In this document: in pieces, positions 10,930-21,244 of the stretch
Layout: every line of letters begins with the position of its first letter
Position numbering within the stretch: the stretch's first letter is position 1
Assembly: GCA_027575765.1 (NCBI GenBank)
Contig: JANBPT010000125.1
Span: 1-64,000 of the forward strand
DNA: 64,000 nucleotides
DNA from: Tieghemiomyces parasiticus
Taxonomy: Eukaryota > Kickxellomycota > Dimargaritomycetes > Dimargaritales > Dimargaritaceae
Direction: 5' to 3'
Notes under the pieces: model-generated
The model's input: only the letters and a program-made list of their open reading frames with translations
What the model was told of the DNA's origin: nothing
Databases searched by the model: none
Made by a program: the position numbers and the translations under genes

Positions 10930-12293
10930 GGGGAAAGGTTGGCGGAGGGGGGACGAAGGGAAGACGGAGGCGGGACAGGCGGGTCTGAAATAGCCTAGGG
11001 ACGAAGGAGTCACGCACGGAGGGGCGGAGGATCAGCTGGGCGAGGTTGCGGAGATGGTAGGGGAAGGGCGCCGAAGGAAGTCAGGGAGCAGGCCGAGCGG
11101 GCCCATAGGTCATTCCGTCATGTCCCACTGTGGTCGAAACGGGGGGAGAGCGCCCTGTGACGCACGGGGAAGGGGGAGTGCTCGAAAAGGGCAGTGACGG
11201 TCGTCGGGCTCACCAGATGATTGGCGTTGCCAGTGTATGGCGGAAGACGGACAGTGGAAGGGTTCCCGGCGCCAAACTGTGGCATAGCGTCGGCACCGTC
11301 AACGCAAGGGGTACCTGCATGGGGCAACGGCCAAGGGCTCGCGCGGTACGTAAGGCTACCCCGAGTGGCTGGCGACGAGCGGTCTCGCCGCGGGGACAGC
11401 GGATCAGCCACGAGTGGAAATGGAATCACTCTTTCGCTATGATCAACTCTCCTGACTGCCACTGGTTACCCAGGGTTCCTAGCAACCAGGCCAGAGGGGT
11501 GGGGATATATATCTACCAAACTAACAAACAGGCTTGTGTATTCCATTAACCTAGCACGCTTGGTGGCTATCGGAGCCACGGCTTGCGGAGCTATCATGAT
11601 TAAAAAGTAGGTCACGGCGGTTGACCCAGCGTGACGTTGCCCATCCGCTGCCGTCGCGTTGGACTCCGGATGGTCGCCCACATCCCTCTGGGATTCCAGG
11701 GTGGCAGATATACCGGCCTCCAACCTTCAAGGGGGAGAGGTTGCCGCAGTATGGGGATGAGGTGGTGGCGGCGGGGAACCCGGGGTCCATAGCTTAGCTT
11801 CCCACTCAATTACATCACTATCGAACCAAACTGGTCGGCCATTGCCAACGAAGTGGTGTTGGGATTTTTGAGCCCAGTCGAATCCCTTCATTATGAGTTT
11901 TTACAGGGCGTCCTAGGGGCGTGGCTGACCACCTTCTACCCGGTCGATAACGGAAGGCAGGCCTAAATCACCAATTAAGGTAGCGGTAGGGACGTGTTTA
12001 CTCGCATTTTGCCTCCTACCCCTGGCAGCCCCGTCTGCATGCCAGCTCCCCTGGTGCTCTCCCTCCCCCACGCCTCCAGCCACCTGCGCAGCCGCTCTCG
12101 CACATTAGCTGCCCGGCCTCCCTTGTCCACAACTTAACTCCACCATACGCCAGTCGCTAGGGCTAAAGAAACGAAGATGTTTATATTTTCAGGACTTCAG
12201 TAAATGGGGCGAATTTAACACATAAAGATACACGCACCAGACGAGACCAGCCTCCGTACAACATTACACTTTCCCTGCCGTATTCTCGCATCA
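10930..12293. other. Intergenic region, no supported gene
   Basis: The part next to 10929 is CT-rich on the minus strand and is probably the oligopeptidase promoter and 5' UTR. The rest contains only short reading frames with no recognisable motifs, the longest being 11130-11549 on the plus strand. No RNA gene or repeat was seen. Confidence 0.45.
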
Positions 12294-15143
12294 CTATGGA
12301 GCGGCTGTGGAGGATGTCATCAAGGCAGCAAGCGCATCGATCTTCTGAATGGCGTTATACGACTTGAGCGTGATCATATTCTGCAGCGAATACTTACCCT
12401 TACGTTTGGTAAGCCCGAGAGAGGACAGGAACGTGGTGGCGTCTGGGAGAGGTGGGGTGGACGGCGGCGGTGGGGTATGGTTCGTCGTGGCACCCAGGGC
12501 GGGTGAAGCAGTCGCGGAGGGCACGACAGGGGTGGCCCCGCCGCTCTGGGCCATTAGGAGGTGCGCAGGGATGGGCGCGTCGCCTGGGTCCGCCTCCTCA
12601 CTCAGATAGCATGATGGGGCCGGATGACGCCGCATCTCAGAGGGCGGCAGGAGTTCCTCGGGGTACCGCGAGGCCAGCGTGGGGAATTGGAACGAATGAG
12701 CGCTGCTGCCACTGACCACGGCTTCAAACACAGTCTTGGCCTCGGGGCAGGCCCGTTTGGCGAGATAGTAGAGCCCCAACTGGTAGTGTGTCATGTAGAA
12801 TAGGTAGTGGTCAAGGTCGATACGGTAGGCGTTCTGGAAGACGGCGAAGAAGGCCTGTACGCACTCGTGGTCTAACGACACGCCCTCGTACCGGCGGCGG
12901 CAAAGCCGCATAGCCTCGGCTCCGGTGTCGGTGAGGATCGGGCGTAGATGCTCACTGGTAAACACCGGTTCGTCGACGGAGACGGAATTATCCAGCGCAT
13001 GAGAACTCTGGTTAAGGCTATTGACCTTCAGGGCGTACTCACTCGGAGCCAGGGTGCCCAGGTTGGACCGAAGCCCGTCGCTAGTCGGCACAATCAGTTC
13101 GCGGAGAATCACGCCACGCAACATGTGGGCCAAACACACGTCGTCATAGTAGTGTATGTTTGGCTGGGGCCCGTCACGCTCGAGTCGGGCGATTTCACCG
13201 TCCACCATGGCCAAGGCCTGCCACAAGAAATTCACCGGCATAAAGTTGCAGGCGTTCCACACCACCATCATCTCCAGGACAGGAAGAAGCAGATGCTGTT
13301 GTTGCATAAAGAATTTGCGTGCCTTGCGCGCCACGAATTTCTCGACCGGGATGGACTTGCCGCCGATTTTTTGGGTAAACCCGGCCACCTGGTCGATGGC
13401 CTCGCGGGTGGTCTTGGCCGGCGCCCCGGTCTGGAGGAAACAGGCGCCGCGCACGTAGGCGTAGACAGCCTTGGACCACCGCGAGTGTTCGATGAGGATG
13501 TCCAGGTACTTAATCGGCTGAGGCTGGAACTGGAGCATGGCGAAGTGGTTGATGATGAGTTCCCAGTAACACAGGTGCTGGATCTGGACCCATTGTGACT
13601 GAATCTTGATGGTGTACTGATACTCCACCACCGCGGAGGGCACCTCCGCTAGGATCTGGTGGGTCCGCGCCCCGAAGTACATAAAGATCACGCTATGCTG
13701 GTGGCGGCTCAGGTGGTGGGCGATGATCCGCTGAGCCAGCCGGATGTTAACCCCGCTGACAGGGAATGCCGAGGCGAACACAGTGTGGTAGAAGAGGAGG
13801 ACCATGTCGCTGAACGGGCGACGCAAGCCGTTCGGGCTGGCGTAGATGGCCGGGACCTGTTCCGCCCCACCAGGGGCCCGCCAGCCGCAGGCCACTTCCA
13901 GCATGCCGAGGGCCAGATCGCGGTTGCCAGTGAACCCAAAAATCTCCACGACACGGAGATACTTGGCTGGTAGTAAAGACAGGATCAGGTTAAAGATGGC
14001 CAGGCCGAGCACGATGCCCGACACGAGGTGGTCGTCGAGCACGCGGGCTCGCACGTCGGCATTCTCAGGGAGGGCGGCCCAGTCCAGGAACTTGCCGAAA
14101 TCGCGGTAGACCAGGTAACTACTACGCACGTGGAGGCCCTCCTTGAGGAAATTGATAAGCCCATCCTCGCTATAAATGTTGAGCACAGCACGGAGTAGAG
14201 TGGTTTCGGCGTGGACCAGCTCGGCGTGCAACTGGTTTCGCGTCATAGTCCGCATGCCCTGGGCGCCGTTGTTCTTACCCAGGAATCCCCCCAGGGTATC
14301 CATCATGCCCGACCCGAACCCGCCAACGAAGGACGATGCACTTGAAGCGGCACCGGGACTGTCGGCACCCCCGTTACTCGACCCGCGCAGGTCTTTGCGG
14401 GCGCGGGCTGACCGGTCAAATGTGACCTTGAGGGCATCCATGGCGGCCTGGATGTTTTCGTCCTCAAAGGTCATGACGGCTTTTAAGTAGAGGATCAGCC
14501 CATAGCCCAGCGAGCCGTATAGGCTATCGGCCTGCAGTCGGCGAGCGGCATCTTCGGCCTCCTGCAGCCGCGAGTCCAGGAACAAGCCCAGGACTGCCGT
14601 GATCTGCTGAATATCGGAGTCTAACCGAGCGTCCGGGTTGGCGCGGTCGGGTCCCGGGCTGGTGGTGGCGCGTGGGGTCCCTTGTTGGGTTGTGCGACGC
14701 AGGAGTCCCTTCAGCCCGTGATGTTTACCCTTCTTTCCCGAACCGCTGTCCGACCCAGTCGGGGATCCTGAACCGTTAGTAGAGGCGGCGAACCGGCCCT
14801 GTGGAAGATTGACCTCGCTCGGGGTGAGCAGCGGGGCCGCCGGAAGAGACGCTACGGGCACCGACTGCGACGGTTTGTGGGCCTTAGACCCCAGGGCGTG
14901 CGGCATGGCTCCGTGGAGCGACAACATGGACAGGTCGCTGAGCGGGACACTGTCGCGAACTCGAGATGGTTGGGTCGCGGAGGAATTCTGCAGCTTGTCG
15001 GGGAACTCTTGAGCGTCTTCAAAAGCCCCACCGCTGTCATCGCTGCCAGATGAGGATGTGCTGAGTGGACTCGCGAGAGGCGGGTCCTCCCGACCAGAGT
15101 GCGACGGTGGTGGTGGTGGTGGCGCGGGTGCGCGGGAAGTCAT
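12294..15143 (-). CDS. IML2: IML2/TTC39-type TPR protein (DUF3808 family)
   Basis: A 949-residue intronless protein matching the IML2/TTC39 family. Yeast Iml2 is a lipid-droplet and mitochondria-associated protein needed to clear inclusion bodies. TTC39 proteins are its animal relatives. The domain begins near residue 160 with the diagnostic DIQQITAVLGLFLDSRLQEA and LQADSLYGSLGYGLILYLKA, continues through YLRVVEIFGFTGNRDLALGM and the helical TPR-like region, and ends with YYLAKRACPEAKTVFEAVV near 800. The N-terminal 150 residues are Ser/Pro/Gly-rich with basic patches and probably disordered. A Gly/Ser-rich insertion, GGADSPGAASSASSFVGGFG, interrupts the early TPR region. The start is ATG 15143 (caccATGa), the first in-frame ATG. 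The frame is open further upstream only without ATG. The IML2 symbol denotes the family, since orthology to one TTC39 member is not resolved. Confidence 0.88.
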   Translation of the reverse strand: MTSRAPAPPPPPPSHSGREDPPLASPLSTSSSGSDDSGGAFEDAQEFPDKLQNSSATQPSRVRDSVPLSDLSMLSLHGAMPHALGSKAHKPSQSVPVASLPAAPLLTPSEVNLPQGRFAASTNGSGSPTGSDSGSGKKGKHHGLKGLLRRTTQQGTPRATTSPGPDRANPDARLDSDIQQITAVLGLFLDSRLQEAEDAARRLQADSLYGSLGYGLILYLKAVMTFEDENIQAAMDALKVTFDRSARARKDLRGSSNGGADSPGAASSASSFVGGFGSGMMDTLGGFLGKNNGAQGMRTMTRNQLHAELVHAETTLLRAVLNIYSEDGLINFLKEGLHVRSSYLVYRDFGKFLDWAALPENADVRARVLDDHLVSGIVLGLAIFNLILSLLPAKYLRVVEIFGFTGNRDLALGMLEVACGWRAPGGAEQVPAIYASPNGLRRPFSDMVLLFYHTVFASAFPVSGVNIRLAQRIIAHHLSRHQHSVIFMYFGARTHQILAEVPSAVVEYQYTIKIQSQWVQIQHLCYWELIINHFAMLQFQPQPIKYLDILIEHSRWSKAVYAYVRGACFLQTGAPAKTTREAIDQVAGFTQKIGGKSIPVEKFVARKARKFFMQQQHLLLPVLEMMVVWNACNFMPVNFLWQALAMVDGEIARLERDGPQPNIHYYDDVCLAHMLRGVILRELIVPTSDGLRSNLGTLAPSEYALKVNSLNQSSHALDNSVSVDEPVFTSEHLRPILTDTGAEAMRLCRRRYEGVSLDHECVQAFFAVFQNAYRIDLDHYLFYMTHYQLGLYYLAKRACPEAKTVFEAVVSGSSAHSFQFPTLASRYPEELLPPSEMRRHPAPSCYLSEEADPGDAPIPAHLLMAQSGGATPVVPSATASPALGATTNHTPPPPSTPPLPDATTFLSSLGLTKRKGKYSLQNMITLKSYNAIQKIDALAALMTSSTAAP

Positions 15144-16750
15144 GGTGGGGGGGGGCAGGGACCGCGTGCGCGGTAGGAGGAGGAGGTGTGTAGCGAGAAT
15201 GGAGAGCGGGGTAAACTCGGCTATTGAGATGAGAATGGGACTAGGTGGGCAAGCGACCAGATTGCCAGTGTTTGAAAGGGGTGAATTTGTCAAACGATAT
15301 GAGAAAAGGTGCTGCTTAAGCGACTGAGTGGACGGTGCTGTGGAGAACAGAGGTGGACGTAAGCTTTAGCTGCGACGCCAGGAGCGATGGCTCCAGGAAC
15401 TGCAGAGGGTTTGCCACAGGGTAAGGGTGGGTAGAGTTTCGAGGCCGAGTGGAAGAGACGGGGAAAGAAGGGAGGGGCAGTGAATCTGATTACGTGGCTG
15501 GGTGCACATAACCGCGTCGACAAAACCATAGCAGCACGCGGTGCCATTATGGGGCTGCAGTAGTCGGCGTTGAAGGAGCAGGCTGGCAAAACCATAACTA
15601 GCCCAACCCCCTGATGATAGAGCCATTTTGGGTGTAGCCGCGGGATATGATAGTGGCCGGCATATCGTCATGGCAGATATGACGGGCTCTCAATAAAGCA
15701 GCTTTGTTGGGGCATAGCACACGCTAAAGGGTTCAGTAGGGTACCTGTACAATGAAGGTGATAGTGCGCACTTCCTACTCTGGAGTATTGCTTTTTCCTC
15801 CTTCGTCGCTTCCAGGCCACCATGATCAGTGGGAACACCCGCCGACGCGTGTATCGGGTACGTCAATTCCAAAATATAGGAGCAGGGTACCCTGCGCTAT
15901 CGGGCGACCCACACTCGACACGCCATATCCACCGTTGCGGGTGGAGAGATACTGGACGCTCTACCGGCCTTATCATCACACTTGTCGCCCTGAATCCAAC
16001 CCTTCCATTCCGCCCCCGCATATCCTATTTCCTGCGTATTCCAGTTGGTTCGCCTTCACAGGTCTTACCTGGATCACCTCGTAAGAGCTCTGAAACAATA
16101 CAGGTCTCTTCGTGGGGCGGTAAAATCCCACAGCGGCCGTTGGGTTTCAATCTCTGTACCCCAAATGCCGCACACAATTCTGTTTACAGCTCAAAGTGGC
16201 GTGGTAATAGAATGCGGGGACCCTGACAGCGCGGAATTCAAGTGGTCTAGACTTAAAGATACCGAGCATTGGAGTTGGAGTCATACGGAATGCCGCATCT
16301 CCAGACTGTGGGCCTGGAACCCGGTGCGGCTCCGGGTAGCCAATCTTAGGATATCAGAACAGGACGGCCGCCACTCTACTTACCGTGCGCCCCCTCCTGA
16401 CGCGGGGGATTTCCTCCACAGCTTAATGTCCACTACTTGAAAGTGTTTCCGCCAATCGGAAAATTGACAGTGTAGCCGGAGGGGGGGGGGTGTAACGTTC
16501 CAATACCTTATATTACTTGGTTGTGCGACATCCGTAGAGCACATTGTATGGAAAAAAAAAACAATATTCTTCGTGAGCATGATCAGCGGGTACGAATATA
16601 CCGACTGTCGAAGGGATGTAGTCGAGCGAGGTGTGCCATAGCCAGTACCAGGATTAACTGTCCACAGTCACCGCCCCTTAACACAAATGTATATTAGCGG
16701 ACCATTCAAATGAACCTTCTTAACCAGGAAACGATCACCACGGCCAAACC
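15144..16750. other. Intergenic region, no supported gene
   Basis: 1.6 kb between two minus-strand genes. Next to 15143 lies a CT-rich (minus-strand) leader. The overlapping plus-strand frames at 15752-16440 show no motif and no splice model, so I leave them out. Homopolymer runs of G (about 16482-16490) and A (about 16552-16561) are present. The right part is the 3' flank of 5-oxoprolinase. Confidence 0.45.
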
Positions 16751-19700
16751 TCAGGACGACTCCGAGACCGCGCCCCAGCCACCGCCACCGGGGGTCAGGA
16801 TACGAATACGGTCGTGTTTACGCATCAAGCATGTGCTCTTCCCGCCCAAATTGAGCACTCGGTCCATCACTACCTTTTTTTCCTCCCCTTCCCCCGCCGT
16901 CACACGGCGAATCCAGTAATTCTGGCCTTTGGCCCCGGGTTCGCCGCCTGCCATCCCAAAGGGCGCAAATACCCGGCGCTCGGACAGGATGGAAACCTGA
17001 ACGGGCTGTAGAAATTCCAGTTCACGCACCACCCCATCACCGCCTGGGTGGTGGCCGCGGCCCCCGGACCCGGTACGTAGGGAAAACTCGTGGAGGATGA
17101 CCGGATAGCGCCGTTCGAGGATCTCCGGGTCGGTGATACGCGTATTGGTCATGTGACACTGCACGCCCGACGTGCCGGCCCAGGTGGGCCCGGCACCGCT
17201 ACCCCCGGCGATGGTCTCGTAGTAGCCCCAGGAGCCATCACTTTCTTCATCCTCGTCCTCCTCCTCCTCGCCGGGAGCTGGGCTGGTCGAGCCTCGCCGC
17301 GCCCCCCCCTCTTCTCCTCGACCCACGCCGAACGTCAGGTTGTTCATACATCCGTACGAGGCGGCGGCAGCGCCCATGGCCCGGAACACTAGGTCGGTGA
17401 CGCGCTGCGAAGTGAGCACATTGCCGCCCACCACGGCCGCGCCGTCGTCTGGGTTGAGTAGGGTAGACGGCGGAATGATGATGTCAACGGGAGCCAGGCA
17501 GCCCTCATTCAGCGGGATATTGGACTGAACTAGGCATCGTAGACAGTAAATCACCGCACTGTACGTGATCGCCCGCGGGGCGTTGGTGTTACCATAAACC
17601 TGCGGGGAGGTACCCGTAAAGTCAAAGGTGGCGTGGCCACGGGCCTCCTCGATAGTGATGCGCAGCTCGAGGCGGGACCCATCGTCCATGTAGTCGACGG
17701 CGTGCAGCGCTGGGGCGTCGGGGTGTTGATAACGGCGGGCGGTGGCGCGAAGCAGGTCACAGACGGCCGCCGCCGCGTTGTCTTGGATGAATCCCATGTA
17801 GGCCTGGACTTTGGTCTGCCCTTGTTCCTCAACCAGGTTGTGAAGTAGGGTGATTCCACGCTGGTTGGCCGCAATCTGGGCCCGGAGATCTGATAGATTG
17901 TCTCGTAGACACCGCGTGCCGCTGCACCCTGGATACTGGGCCGGGTCATCCACCAGGGCGCGGGTGAGAGCGGCCTCCTGAAATACTGACCGGTCAACCA
18001 CTTTGAAGGTTCGGAATGCAGCACCTTCCTCGTAAAGCTCGCGCGAGTTGGGCGGCATGGAACCAGGCAGAATACCGCCAATGTCGGCATGGTGACCCCG
18101 GGAGGCCACGAAAAACACGATGCGGCCGTTGTAGAAAACCGGGGTGACCACCGTCATATCCGGAAGATGGGATCCGCCGGCCTGGGGGTGGTTGGTCAGG
18201 AGTACGTCGCCCTCATGAAGGTCGGCGCCCCAAAAGTCCCGCTGGAACCGAACAGCGTGTCCCATCGAGCCCAGATGCACCGGGATGTGTGGGGCGTTGG
18301 CCACCAGCCCACCTGACGCGTCAAAGAGGCCGCACGAAAAGTCCAGGCGCTCTTTGATGTTGGTCGATATGGCTGTCTTTTGCAGCGTCAGCCCCATCTG
18401 CTCGGCGATACCCATGAATCGGTGCGCAAAGATAGCCAGCTGGATGGGGTCGCAGGATACGGCGGCCGGGGTTGGGGTAGGGGCCCCCGTGGCGACTGAG
18501 TCACTGGTGGTTGTGGCGGTTGCCTTCGGGCGCTGCAAGACGACGTGATGGGAGGTTACTGTGGCTCGCCACCCAACTTCGACGACTAAAGTGAAGGTCG
18601 GATCTATGATGATGGCCGGGCCGATCACCACGTCGCCTGGGACCAGATCGGCGAGCTGAGCCACGGGGGTCTGGTCGTTGCGGCCAGTAACAAAATACAC
18701 AGAAGCAACCTCGGAGACCTGGTTACCATTCCCCGTCGCCGATGTCACCTCACGCAGGGCGAGCTGGTCCATCTCCCGGAATGCTGTGGCGGCGCTGGTC
18801 TGATGAGCGCTACGGCCCACTCCGCGGACCCGCAAGTCGTCCACAATCAGGTCACGCTCGGGGAAGTTGAAACCAAATTCGCGGCGGTAGTTGGCCTCGA
18901 AGGTAGCCACGTAGTCCCCGCTCCCACCATCGCCGTCCGCTTTGGTCATGATGGCACTGTCGGTTCCTTGGTAGCGTAGATTGAGGTAGGTTTCAAGGTG
19001 GATTTGATCAGTGCTGAACCCTTGACGTTCCAGTTCGGCACGGCACTCGGCGGCCAGGTCGGCCATTCGGGTGCGCAGTTCAGCCGGGAGGGTCCCACGG
19101 CCGACAGTGAGGGCACAGGGTCGTAGGGACTCCTGTACCACGTCGGCCAAGTGGAGCCCGTAGGCTGACAAGATGGACGCATGCCGGTGAACCAGTACGC
19201 GCCAGATTCCCAGGGACTCGGCGATGGCGCAGGCGTGCTGACCGCCGGCCCCGCCAAAGCAGGTTAGGAGGTGGTCGGCCGAATCATGACCGCGGGCTTC
19301 GGTCAGAGCTCGTATTGGTCGGCTCATAGCCTCGTTGGCTACCTTAATGAATCCGTAGGCCACGTCGTCTGTGGTCACGGCCGGGACGCCCGAACGGGCA
19401 TTGTGCGCGTTGACCTCTCGGGTGAGTTCCTCAAACAGGTGGAGAGACATTGCCTGATCGAGTGGCTGGTCCTCGTTGGGCCCAAAGATACACGGGAAAT
19501 GGTTACTGATGAGACGTCCCAGGACCAGGTTGGCATCCGTGATGGTGAGTGGGCCACCTTTGCGGTAGCAGGCCGGTCCAGGGTGGGCACCGGCGCTCTC
19601 GGGCCCCACTTTGAACATACCCGTACTAAAGTAAAGCCGAGACCCCCCGCCGGCGGCCACGGTGTGGATATCGAGCTGTGGGGCCTGGATGGTGATCCCG

Positions 19701-21244
19701 GCGGTAGTGGTCTCGTAGATGTGGTGGTAGTCCCCGTCGTAGCGTGAGACGTCAGTACTGGTGCCGCCCATGTCGAACCCGATAACCGGAGTACCCGCCC
19801 GGGGGTCGTAGGAGGTGCGAGCACAGCCCACCACGCCTGCGGCTGGGCCCGAGAGGATGGCACGGAATCCGCTAAATCGATCCACCGGGGTGAGGCCGCC
19901 GTCCGACTGCATAAACTGGAGGGGCACGTCGCGCAGCAGCCGGTCGTCGAACCCGCGTGTAAACCCTTCCAGGTACCGGCGGATGCATGGGGTCAGGTAG
20001 GCATCGGCGCAGGCCGAGTTTCCGCGCGGCACGGCCTTAATCATGGTCATTAGCTCGTGGCTTAGGGTCACCTGCGTGAATCCCAGGCGTCGGGCAACCT
20101 CGCCCACGGTCTGCTCGTGGGCTGGGTAGGTGTAGGCGTGCAGCAGGCAGACAGCGACGCTGCGGAAACCTTCGTCATAGAGCTGGCGGAGCTGGGTCTC
20201 GATCGCGTCAACATCTGGTGGGTGGAAGGGAGGGAGAGGATGGGTTTGTGGGCGGGGAAGGTTAAGTGTCCGAGAGAATCTGATAGATCGTGGCACCGAG
20301 AGGGGGCCCCGGAGGAGTCACTAGCCTGGCTCGATGTAGTTGCCTTGGCAAGCGGCCCTCGTTCTAGTACGATATAGTGCCTGTTTACAACCCACTTACC
20401 AATACGACGCAAGATGCGCACGAGCTCGCCCGAGACGCCATATTCACAATCAGCCGGCTTCTCGGCTGGATAGACAGCCTGACCGGATCGACCGGAGGTG
20501 TGGCCATAGAGGGTGACACTGGATGGTAATGCGGGGCAGAACCGGGGGAGGGGTACTTGTCGGTTAGTACTATCTGTAACGAGAGGGCGGCATTTCATTG
20601 GCGATGCAAAGGTAGAAAGCCAGAAGTTTTCGGACGGGGTGACCTACCGTTCGTCGACCTCGACGACCTGTTGGTACAGCACATCGGGGCGCTTGATGTT
20701 GAGCTCAAAAATCTTGGGGCGGGCTTGGGTGCCAATGACAAGCAGATCCTATGGTTGACAGTGGGGTGGAAGAGTGAACATTAGCTAGGAAGTTATATCA
20801 GATGGTAGGGGGGGGGCAAGACAAGCCAGGTCCAGGGTATGATATGTTATGTCTGAGCTGAGATCACCGCTTGACAGTCAGGGGAATAAACCAAACACGT
20901 CCATTGCTTACTTTGAACCCCTTCGTGGTTAGGAAGGCACAGCGTTCGCCACGGCGCTCGAGCAGGGCGTTCGTGGCTACGGTGGTGCCCATACGGATGG
21001 AGCGGATTAGGGAGGTGTCCAGAGGCCGGTCCCGTGGGTGGCTATCACCCGTCACAGCCTCCAGGACACGCCGAATAGCCTCGCGTGGCGCGTCATCATA
21101 GTTTTGGGGGTCCTGGCTGAGCAACTTGACCACGAGGCTGTGCGACTGAACCGGGTCGTCCGCTCGGTGATACTGGGCGTAGCAGTCGGTGAAGGTGCCA
21201 CCACGGTCGATGGAGATATCGAGGTTACTGACTTTGGTTGTCAT
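16751..21244 (-). CDS. OXP1: 5-oxoprolinase (ATP-hydrolysing), four exons
   Basis: Converts 5-oxo-L-proline plus ATP to L-glutamate in the gamma-glutamyl (glutathione) cycle, in the cytosol. My model is complement(join(16751..20214, 20400..20518, 20648..20748, 20912..21244)), 1338 residues, close to the roughly 1285 usual for eukaryotes. Exon 1 carries the N-terminal nucleotide-binding motif [15 protein letters not shown] and [17 protein letters not shown]. Exon 2 reads [20 protein letters not shown], as in the family. Exon 3 reads [12 protein letters not shown]. Exon 4 carries the rest of hydantoinase A ([39 protein letters not shown]) and all of hydantoinase B ([49 protein letters not shown]). 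All joins keep phase at GTAAGC, GTAGGT and GTAAGT donors. The introns are 163, 129 and 185 nt. An acidic, Gly-rich insertion near the C terminus ([16 protein letters not shown]) is unusual. Start ATG 21244 immediately precedes the conserved domain. Confidence 0.95.
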
